This document shows positions 49,453-62,100 of a DNA stretch of 64,000 nt, piece by piece (the first letter of the stretch is position 1; every line of letters begins with the position of its first letter). The position numbers and the translations under genes were made by a program. The notes beneath the pieces are model-generated. The model had not been told where the DNA came from and made no database searches. It saw only the letters and a list, made by a program, of their open reading frames with translations. Origin of the DNA: Hypomesus transpacificus (taxonomy: Eukaryota > Chordata > Actinopteri > Osmeriformes > Osmeridae); contig NC_061066.1 of the NCBI RefSeq assembly GCF_021917145.1, forward strand, positions 248,001 through 312,000. The letters run 5' to 3'.

Positions 49453-50832
49453 AGCATTTCACACCAATAATCCCTTGTACCTTTTCTGTAAACGTACCAG
49501 GGAATTGTTGGGATTCTGATTCAGAGTTTTCACCTTGGCTCCTAGTGGAACAAGAGAGGAGACTGTCCCTCACATGAGCACAGAGGACAGTGCGGGAGGG
49601 AGGGACAGGCTGAGGCAGGACATAGCAATTGCAGCTGTGTCTATTGTTATGAAATGCATTCTCATTCATGCCTTTGATTTATAACGGTCTGTGTCGTTGC
49701 TGTTGCAGTTCCGTAGAGATGTTATGTGGTCACGTAATACAGGGAGGGGAAAGGTTATCATTTGTAGATATCACTCGTCCTTCTCTCCATACAAACTCCA
49801 TTCCTGCAGCATGCTGCCACTCAAAAACCAGCACACACACAAGCACATACAGGCACATACAACAAACAAAGACAAACGCACATTCAAAATGTGGAGTGGA
49901 TGTTTATAACATAACCCGGCTTACAGTACCTCTGTAAACACAGTATTCATTGGCTTTAGATGGAGCAACCTTTATCAGGTTGTCTGAAATGAGCAATTTG
50001 TTAATTCAATGTTTTCCATTTTTATGCCACTATCATTTAGTTATTAGAGTTTTATTTAAACTCAAAGACATTATTAAACAAGTCTCGTTATGTTGGTTTC
50101 AATGTAAAAATAGCCTAACACAGTGCATAATAATTATACATTAAACATTTTCCTGTTGTAAAATAGGCATATATTAATAATATAATTTAAAGTATGTGAT
50201 TTTAGTTTACTTAATTTCATTAAGTCGGACAGGTTTGTTATTCATGACCACATTGCTGTTCTGTTGTTTAGCTGTTGTTGTTTTTGTTTTACTAAGAGGT
50301 CTACAGGGAATTGAGGAGGTAAATGGAATCTTATCTATCTTACTTCCAGACAAACAACAAGGTATGTCCATGCCGCTAATTATGGGGAATTCCTCATATG
50401 TCCCTTGGGAAATGTGAATATTAGCCTATACGGAATCCAGGAAACCCCGCTGAGTAAACTTAGACTTTGGCTGAAACGGACAAAAAAAAACTATGCGAAT
50501 ATTCTACAGACACGCAGGCATTATAATTATAGGGCAGAGAAAATGCATAAGAGCGTTTCCAGTCAGTTCACAATCGTGCCTTAGCCTATAACATCGAAAA
50601 ATGTAGTTAAGGTCAACATTTTAAAAATAGATGTACCCGGTTGATTTAATAGACGCTACCTGTATTTGTATACTGTTTACTGGAAAGGATTGACACATTA
50701 GGAGAAGTAGACGTGTTCTATAGGCCTCTGGTGTTTCCCATGCACAGGAGACAGCTTCTGTGATTAACCCAATGCTTCTGGAGGGCGGGAGTGAAGCAGG
50801 GGGGGGAGGGGGTGATCTCAGGGGGGCGAGCC

Positions 50833-50841
50833 TTTATAAGG
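50833..50841 (+). promoter_or_regulatory. TATA box of the V1a-type receptor gene
   Basis: TTTATAAGG lies about 168 bases before the first in-frame ATG in a G-rich setting. A start site about 25-30 bases downstream (about 50862-50868) is expected from position. Confidence 0.6.
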
Positions 50842-50865
50842 GGTTGGAGACAACATTGCTAAGAT

Positions 50866-51068
50866 TTTCTATTTCACACCATGTAGGCAAACGCACAGAA
50901 GCATTATGCTGATGTGTATTTGCCTGTGCACAGAATGACCGATTTTACTGACATGCAGTTAAAAATGACATGAATGTAAACGAATGGCCTCAAATTGAAT
51001 ATGTCAACTTGTTGGAATCTCCTTTTGGTCGTTATCTTCTTTGGAGCAGGTATCGGAGTCTCCACTGA
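50866..51068 (+). promoter_or_regulatory. avpr1a: Upstream ORF cluster in the receptor leader
   Basis: Between the expected start site and the coding ATGs are upstream ATGs at 50881, 50906, 50935, 50970, 50974 and 50984. The one at 50970 opens a 32-codon frame that overlaps the ATG at 51001 out of frame and stops at 51068, just before the second in-frame ATG at 51088, which has a purine at -3. This layout would favour low or regulated translation and use of the second start. Confidence 0.55.
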
Positions 51069-52931
51069 GCGCAGAGGTGCAGGAGCCATGCACTCTCCAG
51101 ACGACGTACATCTCCACTCCGGGGGTACGTGCAATTTCACTAATAGTAACGGGACGGTTGATTTAAATCTTACGTGTCCGCAGGATTTGGAGGTTCCCGT
51201 GAACTCTAGCACCACGCGTAACGACAGCGATCCGTTTGGAAGGAACGAGGAGGTCGCCAAAATCGAGATCACTGTCCTGAGCATAACGTTCCTTGTGGCG
51301 GTGGTGGGGAACGTGAGTGTACTGCTGGCTATGTACAACTCCAGACGGAAGCCGTCTCGCATGCACCTGTTCATGAAGCACCTGAGTCTGGCCGACCTGG
51401 TGGTTGCGTTTTTCCAGGTGTTGCCGCAGCTCTGCTGGGAGATCACCTTTCGTTTCTACGGGCCAGATTTCATGTGTCGCATCGTGAAGCACCTGCAGGT
51501 TCTGGGGATGTTTGCATCCACGTACATGATGGTGATGATGACACTGGACCGCTATATCGCCATTTGCCACCCGCTGCAGACGCTCCACCAGCCCACGCAG
51601 CGTGCTTATATCATGATCGCCTCCACCTGGGTGTGCAGCCTGGTTCTCAGTGTGCCTCAGTACTTCATTTTCTCCCTGAGTGAGGTCATTCCTGGCTCGC
51701 AAGTCTACGACTGCTGGGGGCACTTCATTGAACCGTGGGGCTTGCGCGCGTACATCACATGGATCACCGTGGGAATCTTCCTAGTGCCCGTGGCAGTTCT
51801 CGTGCTGTGCTACGGCTTTATTTGTCACACAATTTGGCAGAACATCAAATACAAGACCCGCAAGAGCACGACCACGAGCACGCTAGCCGAGGCAACAAAA
51901 AAGGGCTTAATTGGGAAGAGTTCGGTCAGCAGCGTCACCACCATCTCCAGAGCCAAATTACGCACTGTAAAAATGACTTTGGTGATCGTCCTAGCTTATG
52001 TGGTATGCTGGGCTCCGTTCTTCATTGTGCAGATGTGGTCGGTATGGGATGAGAACTTCTCATGGGACGGTAAGTGGAAGTATTTCCATAACTGCCAACG
52101 TTCGTTTTCAAAAGCCTGCTTTAGCTACACGCAAGGTTGAGAAAACAACCTCATGACAGTCTATACCTCATTCTAAAAGAATGTCTTTGCTATTAATTTC
52201 TAAGAAAATAAGATAAATAACAATGCGGGTGCACATTCATGTGTTGTCGCTCCATTCGCTCTCTTGATGCTGTCCAAATGTTGCACCGTTTATAAAATGG
52301 AGAACCAAATATTAACTATTGAAGCAATAATTTACAGTGGAGTGAGTAAGCAAAATCGATAGTTGTAAAAGCCTGACAAATAAAATTGTTAATAGAAATG
52401 TTTACTAAAAAATGGCAAAGAACAGACACCGTTCTCAAACTAAAATAGAAACATGAAAACATACTTGCAAATATGCCGTAAATAATGAGACAGCGCTGAA
52501 AGAACTAGCAGTAGTCATTAAGATTCCAGTGAAGAGAGTAAATGTTTAGCTGACGGCGACCTGGTGCCATGAGAAAGACTCCCTGGAGAAAACGCACTAT
52601 CATCACACTAAACTCCTTTAATTTCTTATTTCTTTCTCCGTCTCTAGATTCGGAGAACACGGCTGTCACACTCTCGGCGCTACTGGCCTGTCTGAACAGC
52701 TGCTGTAACCCATGGATTTACATGGTATTCAGCGGCCACTTACTGTCAGACTTTGCGCATTGCCTGCCGTGCTGCCTCAGGCTGCGCCACAAGTTTGGCC
52801 ATCAGGATTCGGACAGCAGTATCCGCAGAACTACGCTCCTAACCCGCGTACCTCCGCCGCGTACCACGGAGCCCTGGAGAGACTGCAACCAGGCTCCTAG
52901 AAACTGTCAGTCAATTCCGTTGCAGTCTTGA
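51001..52931 (+). CDS. avpr1a: V1a-type vasotocin/vasopressin receptor (GPCR)
   Basis: Two exons: 51001-52069 and 52648-52931; 450 aa from the first ATG, or 421 aa from the in-frame ATG at 51088 (human AVPR1A is 418 aa). Seen: N-glycosylation sites (NFT, NGT, NLT, NSS, NDS), then seven membrane helices beginning [36 protein letters not shown] (helix 2), DRYIAICHP at helix 3 (about D183), [15 protein letters not shown] (helix 6), NSCCNPWIY (helix 7, NPxxY form) and a Cys pair likely palmitoylated. The intron after helix 6 is at the position known for this receptor family. The receptor binds arginine vasotocin and signals through Gq/phospholipase C in brain, liver and vessels. srgap1 as neighbour matches human 12q14. 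Alternative: oxytocin or V1b receptor; helix 2-3 sequence and synteny favour V1a. Paralogue not resolved. Confidence 0.94.
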
Positions 52932-53331
52932 CCGTACGTGCGCTCACCGTAAACAGTGTCCATATGGTTCCGTTTACGCTCCATACCACAGCGACAGCTA
53001 TCGAGAGTTTTTTTGGAGAGTCGTAATGAGAACAATATGAACTGACTTGAGTCTGTCCATCATGTGGGCTTACAATACTGAGGGAAGGCAAGCAGACCAA
53101 TCCGTCATGGTGTACTGCGGGTACATTAAGTGTGGATGTGCCTGTTCAATGTGGACGGCCACTGATGATCCCAGACCATTTATAGGCAGATGTGGCATCC
53201 TGGTTTGTCTGGGTTCAGACACATAATTAAAGACAAAGTCTCCTGTCCCCAAGACAGGGTTAGTCTACTCCAAGTTACTGACCTGGACATGGACCCATAG
53301 GTACAACTTGTTGCCCCAATTCCTGCTTATG

Positions 53332-53430
53332 GATGGGTATAGTTCAGTGGTAGAGCATTTAAAGAGGTAGTAAGTGCAAATCCCATTGTGTACGTTTCTT
53401 GGATGAAAGTGTCCGGTAAATACATACATC
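53332..53430 (+). mobile_element. Diverged second-type tRNA-derived SINE
   Basis: GGGTATAGTTCAGTGGTAGA GCATTT resembles a tRNA A box and D arm; GTGCAAATCCC resembles a decayed B box. The end, TTGGATGAAAGTGTCCGGTA AATACATA, is a diverged GGATAAAAGCGTCTGCTAAAT tail. Head differs from the Leu-type copies, so it is another family or an old relative. It lies 400 bases after the receptor gene. Confidence 0.6.
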
Positions 53431-56400
53431 ATTAGTGTTATTATGAGCTATTTGATACTCTGATCTGTCACTTTTAACATCTGATATGTTTCATTGCTAG
53501 TGTGATTTAGTGAAGTAAAGTCTTCATTGGTGTGTCATTGTGTTTGTGAACTCATTATTGTAGCTATTCCTAATGGCTCACACATCACAATGTATAATAA
53601 TTGCAATTGCACTTTGTATAGACCATAATGAATCATGCCACATGCCTCGAAATTAGATGACAGTGTTTAATGACTTTCGTTTCTGAGACGTGCCTTGTTT
53701 CTTTAGTCAAATGAGCACAAATACGTACCCCCTCCATCCCTCACACACACACACACACACAGCTTGCTTTGCATTCACGTTCAATGTGTGAGACCTGTGA
53801 TAAGCCTCAGACGAGTCCCCTCTCATGGTGGTTGATGGCAGGCTGCAGCTGAAACAGCACACAGGCAGGCTGGGCCTTTCATTCTCCATCTCATTTACAT
53901 TAAAGCCATGTGTCTATAGTGAGCTGTGTGCTGTCAATGTAAATTTGTGAAAATCACATATATCAGCTTTTTGGGGTCATGAATGTGTTTTTCCTCACCT
54001 GCTGTAAATTACAAAGAATGTAATCTCAGAACCCAGAAGTCTTTCTCTCCTTCACAATTTTGATTCACGAGGTTACTAAGAATGTATTCCAAATGTTTTT
54101 AAATGTGGAAGATACTGTAGGCCACAGTTCTGTCCTGTATTACTGTTTCTATACCACACCCTAACCCTCTGTTCAGAGGATGACACCTAGACTAAACCTA
54201 AAACAGGGAATTAAAGATTACACATGTAATCAAACACTTCCATTGCATGTTTAGACAAGGGTATGTACTATGTGTGTGTGTCAATTCTGGAAGCGCATAC
54301 ATAATAAAGAGGAACATTCAATGTAGCCTACTCTGTTCAATTGCAACACCAGGCAGGGCAGAAAAGCACATCAGCTGTGTTGGTCAAGAATGAGCCGTGG
54401 CTCTCTTGACACTTGTGTAATAGAGGAAGAATGAGCACATGATCATTGGGGCTCAGCAGGCTTCAGACTAGAACCACATGGTGCTCTCAAAGTGGCACCT
54501 TACTGCTGCTCCATGAGAAGAGGGATGAGGAGATCCCCCACCGTCTGAAGGTGGGACGGCTGGTTCAGGATGGAGAAGACCTCCCTAGGCTCACCAGGAT
54601 CTGGCTGAGAAGAGAGGAGGGAGCAAATGTGCATGAGAAGCAAACACAGCCCAATATGAGGGAGATAAGATCATTATGTATATAACATAATATTTAACAT
54701 AATATATAACATAATGTATAACATAATATGAGAGATAAGAGAGGTGGACATTGACATTGGGCTCAACCTATTAAAGCATAGTCCGGTCTAAATGGCTATA
54801 GCAGTAATTTGACAATAAGTGACCAGCACTATATAATATATTATAGTACACACACACACACACACACACAGTCTTCACTAATAATACATAAACACAAACA
54901 CTTTTTGCTCCACAGGGAAATTAACTGCTAGAGGCCATAAACTCAGACAGTCTAGAGAGGACTCTCATATCTACTGTGACATAATATAATTAGTTTGGCA
55001 ATTATAAAGTTCAGCAAGTTTATTATGTCCCAGAGGCGTTGTTAGACATACAACTCTACTGGGGCACAGGCCCCTATATCCATTTTTTTTCTTTCAACCT
55101 TGCTTATTGCTTAACCCACTATACAACAGTTCAGGGACGCTGGGGAAGTTTGATATCAGCTTTGGCAGGGACATCAATAGTTAATGCGAGCGTGCAAAAA
55201 ATCCTTGCATTTATTTGAGTGCAAATAGGCCTACTGTTTTTTGGAGCTTCATGTAATATTGTTTTTATGTTTTAGTCAAAATATGATGATCGGTAGGCCT
55301 ATCATTTAGAAACCTTTTTTAGTTTTGTAATGTTTTCTTAGCCTACCTAAATTCTGACTTGTGTGCCAAGTCTGACACCTGGACTTCTGTGTGCGGGCTG
55401 CAGTGGCTATTTGGCAAGCTCAGAAGAGCGCGCTGACATGGAATTCTGCAGGCATCAGTTTGTGTTCTCAGTTAAACTGGATTCAGGATAAAGTCAGGTT
55501 TCAGGTTAACAGTGGACAGCAACTGAAGAGAGAAGGTCAAACCAGGCCGTAGTCTTAACAGGTGTCCATTCATGGATGTGGGGAGAGAGAGAGAGTAGAG
55601 GAGAGAGGGAGAGAGAGAGAGATTAGCCTTGTACCACGGTCATGCATAACAAGTTAAACTGTACGTCGGCCAAGTAGCGTCCTGGGAATGAACGGAACGT
55701 CCCCCAATGCGGCAAAGCAGGAAGAGGAAATGCATTGTTTAAAACGGGAAGTGCAAATGGCGGTAGCGATGGAGAGGCCAAGTCTTTAAAATGGAAACCC
55801 TTTCATCATAAACCTTGGGTGGAGCCACATCCTGTCCAGGATTAAAATGGACTATATCTATACATCGGTCTCTCTTTGGCCTTTTACGGTTTACTCTGTC
55901 TCTTTCCCTCACTATCTCCCTCTCCCATACCCCATCTCAGTCTCCCTTCTCTCACTTGCTTTCTTTTGTATTTATTTTTTACTGCCCCTTGTTGTTTTTT
56001 TCTTTGGTCATATTTGTTTTCCCTCATTTGGGTTGTGGAATATGTTGTAGACTTGCAAGATGAATCAATCATCACCTAGCTCTACATACATGAGGAAGGA
56101 GCTGTGTCCAACACAAATACATTCCCTTAAAACTGACAAAACATTATAAAATGGACCACAAAGACGTTGGCACCCGTTTGTGAGACCCTGAATGCACTGA
56201 ACATAACCAAACCTCACAAAATGTTGCCCGTCGCCATGAACAAATTGGAAATGGGATGAGGTGTGGTCAGGCCTGAGGTTAAACACAGCTTGACAGGCAT
56301 GATGGAACAAGTGGAATGGTCTTGATAACGTCCCTTGTAAGGACTTTGTAAAGCAGGCCAAAACAAAGTGAGCCCCTGATGGTTAAGTTATTGTTTTTCC

Positions 56401-56790
56401 ACAAAGGAAGTATTTTCTCTATCTTTGCCCAGGAGAGGTCTGTCTGCAAGACACTTAACGGGCGGAAGAAGGCAAATTAGCGTGCAGCACCAACATCCCT
56501 CACTCCAGCCTCATCCCTACCTTCTTCCGTGAGCCTTCTAACCTCAGAACAGACTAGAAAGAGATTAAGAAGTTAATGCTAAATAAATATACTATTGCTG
56601 TATTAAGAAAGAGATTGAAGTAAAGTCTGACTGGGATGCTTCATACAGATATTGGCATGCTTAAGATCTTTTTAATATTTTCATCTTAAAAGTAGGAGCA
56701 CATTTTTGTCTTATGGGCAGATGGGATTTTTGGCAGGACACCACTCTAGAATATCACTCACACATGCTAGACACACTGCTGAAGTTGAGT

Positions 56791-56833
<43 letters not shown>

Positions 56834-57340
56834 TGTGTGAGAGAGAGAGAGAGAGAGAGAGGTGTGATGTGTGAGTGTAGTGCAGAACTTTCTCACGTAA
56901 GTATTTGATTAAATAAAATGTAATCAGAAGTCTCACTGATGCTGTTTTCACATCATCATCACATAACAATTCTGCCTGTTGGATAACATGCAACACATTT
57001 CATTGACTCGTCTACTGCTAGCATGAACACTTCTCTCTGCCTTACCACAACACCTGGCCTGTCACAAATGTACCTGTGAAAACATAAAAAGTGAGAGCTG
57101 ATGTGATGGGAATCTGAGAATAAATATACCCAAAGCAGTTAAAAAGTATTTTGTATATGCTTCGAACCGTGCCCACGTGTTCACCAATCCAGCTTTTCAA
57201 CGCAAAGGGACCACACGGTCCACACAGTTATGAAACAGCAACAGTCCATTACAAGATGGCTCACCATCAAAGAAACATACCCATTGGAAAAATGATCTTA
57301 AACTTCCATCCCGACATCACTCAGTGAGAAAGAGTACAAC
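53431..57340. other. Non-genic stretch after the receptor gene
   Basis: Contains the receptor 3' UTR at its left (possible ATTAAA at 53226-53231, AATAAA at 54303-54308), CA runs near 53742 and 54849, AT-rich TAACATAATA units near 54676-54730, and (GT)n/(GA)n at 56800-56861. Open frames of 60-98 codons (for example 56361-56065 minus) show no domain and no splice support. Confidence 0.55.
55026..55080. mobile_element. Possible DNA-transposon terminus remnant
   Basis: CCCAGAGGCGTTGTTAGACA and CTGGGGCACAGGCCCC resemble ends of hAT-type non-autonomous elements in fish. I cannot find a matching opposite end or a clear target duplication, so this is only a suggestion. Confidence 0.25.
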
Positions 57341-57522
57341 TTCTTTATTTATAATATCATGTTTGATATTTTACCACAGTAACATACAATAAAACACTTT
57401 TTTTGCATAATGGACTAAGGTATACCAGCAGGATAATGCCATGTGCCACATTGGTTGGCACTTGCCTTTGGCCAGGGATTTAAATTACTAACTGGCTTTA
57501 CATCAACATCGACTGCATAAAT

Positions 57523-57750
57523 CTACAGATACAATTCATTTCTGAGAAAGAGAGATGTTTTATGATAATGTGATTTTCTTGGGAAAGGAACATTTCTTTG
57601 ATCCAATGCGGTTAACTTCTCATCAAATTCTTCTCCCAGGATGTCAGAACAGACGACAAATCCTTCTTCCAGCAACAATATGGTTGACATAGTCTCTTCC
57701 ATGTCAACAATCTGGCAGTTGTATAACAGACATGTGCTGAGGTTCCCAAA
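57523..57750 (-). CDS. Unassigned candidate 3' terminal exon
   Basis: On the minus strand a frame of 75 codons runs from a possible acceptor (CAACAG before 57750) to TAG at 57525-57523. It reads FGNLSTCLLYNCQIVDMEET and later LLLEEGFVVCSDILGEEF, a balanced mix of hydrophobic and acidic residues unlike translated repeat. A perfect AATAAA on minus (57347-57342 region) follows about 180 bases later. I do not recognise the family. The acceptor tract is weak, and no upstream exon with matching phase is evident; another open segment at 58060-57874 is the only nearby candidate and lacks a good donor. It could be chance. Confidence 0.28.
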   Translation of the reverse strand, partial: FGNLSTCLLYNCQIVDMEETMSTILLLEEGFVVCSDILGEEFDEKLTALDQRNVPFPRKSHYHKTSLFLRNELYL

Positions 57751-59175
57751 CTGTTGTCATATAGAGAGGTTCGCTGTGATAAATTAACACAATAGGAATA
57801 TTATTCTTAAAAAATATGTTTTAGTATAAAACCCATAGGTGCCGAACTGGATTATGATGAGCCTTCTTTAGAATCAACTTTTTTCAATCCAGGAAACACG
57901 AAGCTCATATCCCTCAGTGCACTCTTCTACGCAGCCTCTGGGCCTTGGCATCGCTGATACTGTTGTCTCCTCCTCTGAAATACCACTGACATAACAGCAG
58001 TCACCACGCCTTCTAGTGGTGCCAGTTGGACACCGGAAAACGGAACGGCATGCTTCAAAGGTAAATTAAAGCGACTCAAATGTTCGGTTTGATTCTGACG
58101 TTATGATTCGTCAATGTAGAAGTAGTGTCGCTGGTTACTACTTCAGAGTAGATCATATCTTGCCTTGACAACCGACAAATAAAAGTATCACGTGTGTGTG
58201 TGTGTATGTGTGTGCATGTCATGCTAATAGTTGCCTTGTCGGAAACCTTGGAAAATGTTATCCTTTGCATGTGTTGCATGTATTTTACACAACCCTGTAA
58301 ATCACATAAGACCTGTAACTCAACGCATTTTGATCACAAACAGTAACCTGACAAATTAATCACTTAAAACTAGAAACCACGTAGCGTTCGTCACATTGCA
58401 ACACTGTGTCCGGATCACCTCTGACGTAATCCAATCACTGCCAGGTACCCTCTGCAGGCACATCATAATCCTCCATAGTTGAAAACATTGAACTGCATTT
58501 GTGAACTGGTTAAATGCGGTTTTCCCACCAAATATTAACTGGATAAGGCAAGCTGTAGTTACTCGTAATTAAAATCACTGCACGCAGTGGTAAAGTACAC
58601 AGGCGAACATGAGACGTTCCTGAAGTTATAGGGTTTAGGATTTGCTGTAACCTAACTTTAATAGCGGCGCGGGCTTGCCACCTTTCTCCTATATTAAATG
58701 TATCTACTCGCCCCTGGATCAGGTACCAAAACGATTTGGTTCAAACGTACATTTAGAACTGTGCGTGTCTACTGGGAGGGAAATACATATGCCACTGACT
58801 TGCAATAAGTTATGTATTCCATGCATTTTTTTCATAGACAGTTTGTAAGATAGAACCGTTTTTTGATGTTGGGTTAATACTGTGTAATGGTAGCAAATGT
58901 AATTACACTGTTAGCAAGTACGATGTTAAAGTGTGTCTTCCATTGGCTTCCAGTCAAAATAAAAAAAACAGAAAGATTGGGATTTTACAGCTGTGTTCAG
59001 CAAGTCACTCAGAATACTTTGACATGCAAATGGTGTCGACAGGTAAAAATGGAGACACAAGCTGCAATTTCTTTTATCATTGACTACATCATCTGAGAAC
59101 TTTGTCTTACAACAACAAACTATAATCCTAAACTCCAAGAGGATTTGTTTCCACAGGTCATCCTTCACAACTACC
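57751..59175. other. Spacer and likely promoter of the thioesterase gene
   Basis: No certain gene. A clean acceptor ends at 59156 (GTTTCCACAG), so a short 5' UTR exon piece 59157-59175 leads to the ATG; the upstream leader exon is not located. A (GT)n run sits at 58192-58215. Confidence 0.45.
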
Positions 59176-62100
59176 ATGACAAGAGCCCTCCCTTTCCTGT
59201 CTGTGCAGCCAACACGGGCTCTTGTTGACGAGAAGGTCCAGGTGGTTGTGAAGAATTTAACGCAGGGGCTCGCAGTGACACTACATTCCCTTCATCAATC
59301 GGAGGACAACGACTACTGGGAGGCCTTTGGACATTATATCAGCGATGACAGTGGCACGGTGACAGGTAACAATCAAAAGTTCCTTGAAAGACAGGAATTC
59401 ACAGTTTAACTATAACTGCGTCTGGATTACTGCCAAACTTGGGTCATTATTACATTCCATATTCCTCCGAACAGGTCAATTCCAGTCCTCATACAGTAAC
59501 CTCAAAGTCGCTGCATGGGACCACCCAGTGATCAAGTTTCAGACCACACAACAGACATCTTAAAAAGTTACATTTTGTGTCCAGTGTCTAAGGATGCCAG
59601 TGTTGGAGGCACATATCAGGGTGTAGAGTCAATGGGTCTGCTGTGGAGTATGGTGCCTGTTCCAGGCAGTCGACCAGGCCTCAGGTAAATACACCTGCAC
59701 AGAACAGCCATCTATTGTTTGATGTTTGTATCCATCTCCAAACATTGTATCACATGGTGGAGTGTAATGAACAAAGCTTACACACATTCTGGGATTCTCT
59801 CTCATCCCTAGGAAGTCAGGTGGCTGAGCGGTTAGGGAATCGGGCTAGTAATCAGAAGGTTGCCAGTTCGATTCCTGGCCGCGCATAAAAATAACATTGT
59901 GTCCTCGGGCAAGGCACTTCACCGACCTTGCCTCGGGGGGAATGTCCCTGTACGCTCTGGATATTTAAATTATTTAAATGTAATGTACGATTGTGTCCCT
60001 CTCAGGCTAAGGAAGAAGGATGTCCTCTCTCCCCTAGTGGTGCTCATGTCTGTGTATGAAGGTCACCTCTCAGAGGGCTTCATGAAGCAGCTTCCTCTGT
60101 CGACTGTCTGTACAGAGCGTTGGTACACAGCCCCAGGTGTACGCAGGATCGATTTAGACGAGAATAGTGTCAAAGGGACCCTCTTTCTACCTCCAGGTAT
60201 TTCTGGCAGTAAACATGGCTTCTGTACATACTTCCTTCCCATGTACAGTTCACACTCACTGAACTTTGATCTTTCTGTCACTCTCTCTCTCTCCCACTTT
60301 CTACTCTCGGTCTCCCCCCTCTCTCTTGCCCTCTCTACCTCAGGTCCTGGACCCTTCCCTGGGGTTTTGGATATGTGGGGAGGGGGCGGAGGTCTGGTGG
60401 AGTACAGGGCTGCCCTTCTAGCGTCACATGGATTTGTTACCCTGGCATTGCAGTACCTTTCAGCTGAAGGTGCTGGGACCACTAAACTGGAGCAGAGCTA
60501 CTTTGAGGTGCCGATCTTGGATTGGATCTATTTATTTATCTGTGTCTGTCTCTTTCTTTGTCTCTGTCCTTCTGATTCCCTCTCTGTTGATTTACTATAC
60601 TGTTTTCCGAGAAGTTATTCATTGTCATGGTTCAGCTGTGGTGAGTGCAAAGTCCATCCATATGAACCATTACTCAGTCCCACTCAGGGTCCATAAACGT
60701 CTTCTCACCCATGCAGGGAAGTGTCTTGAAACTGCAACTTCCAGTTGTAACTTATCTATCTAATTTCCCACTGCACTGTGTACAGGGCGCATACAGGATT
60801 GTACAAGAGCATCCCCTGGTGTTAAAAGACAGGGTTGCACTCCTTGGTTTGTCTTTCGGAACTTCAGTGGCCCTAAATATGGCGGTTTACTCCAAAGTCA
60901 TCCGTGTGAGTTTCCTCTTTTCAAATATCTGCAACGCCATTGGCCTGTTCATGTGTCAGAATGTATGTTTCAACATGTAGGCTAACATTGTCTGTGTTTC
61001 AGCCCCGGTGCTGTGTGTGTATCAGTGGCAGCCATATCCTACCCATCAACAAACCCACCCACTTTGTGTTAAAGGAGATACAAAAGTGAGTGTGCATATC
61101 CTGTCTGATTAACACCACATTATATCTCATTGCTGGTTTGAAATTATGATGGGAGGCATCAAAAACGTAGAACAGCATCTCTCCACCTGTCTGCATATGT
61201 ATTTCAAAGGGTTCAGACTTTTTTTCAGTACTTTTTGTAGTATGAATTAAACGTCGACTCATCTGTTGATTCATAAAAACCCACCTCTGTTGTCAGGAAC
61301 ATTAACAAGACACGATTGGACGAGGAAGGCCGCGTTATTTGGAAAGATATTATTCTGCCTATTCCGTCAGATCCAGACATGAAAGTTGATGTCAGTACAC
61401 CAGCCATTTACCCTCACACACACACAGACACTCAGTGACTTTTTTACTTTGATATTATTAACTGAGTGCTCTGATAGGTGGGGAAGATCAAATGCCCATT
61501 GCTCTTAGTTGTCGGTGAGGATGATCAGAACTGGCCCACGTGTGAGTCTGCTGAGGATGTGAGTATATAAAACACACACACATCTCCAGAGTGATAGAAA
61601 TGTAATCAGCTGTGAAGTTTGAGCAAAGTTGACCCTTGACCTGTCTCCCTGACCCTTAGATTTCTATGATGATGCATAAGGCAGGAAATGAGCACCTGCT
61701 GACCCTTCTATCCTACCCTGGTGCTGGCCACCTCATCGAGCCTCCCTACACCCCCCACTTCAGAGCCAGCAACTTCATAGTGCAACATTCAAAAGAGAAA
61801 GGTAATTCATCAGGGCACACCCACACTCCTTCATATATTACAGATATCTACTGATGCACAAACAAGGTTAATTCCGTAACACAGTCACTACACCTACTGT
61901 ACGACATTACACTTCGCTTAACACCTTGTTTGTGCTTCGGGAGTTCCTTTCTTTTAAGGCTTTTCCCAAACCATAATTCAACACATGCAGTAAATAGTAA
62001 AAATGTGTTCTTTTTATTATGTACCTAAGCAGGAGTAGTATATCATAGAATAAACTGACAATGGTGTGTGTGTGTGTGTGTCACAGTGATCATGCTGTGG

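Larger units (their letters stand above)
34305..50830. other. Gene-poor, repeat-rich spacer between srgap1 and the receptor gene
   Basis: About 16.5 kb. The first 500 bases (to about 34900) are the likely srgap1 5' UTR and promoter. Beyond that I find no exon with family resemblance or flanking splice signals. Contents: tandem 33-bp duplication near 35524-35586, the CCCTCT/CCCT array at 35936-36164, (TC)n at 37539-37612, a 35-bp minisatellite at 38251-38498, (TG)n at 40065-40173, a C-rich quadruplex-like run at 45037-45064, (CTC)n near 47748 and (TC)n at 49070-49126. Distant enhancers for avpr1a or srgap1 could lie here but cannot be seen from one sequence. Confidence 0.7.

Noticed and set aside
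57874-58060. Minus-strand open stretch of about 60 codons, Cys-rich
   Set aside because: No convincing acceptor or donor; the same segment has a good plus-strand acceptor at 57891 and donor at 58061, but all plus frames have stops. At most a non-coding exon.
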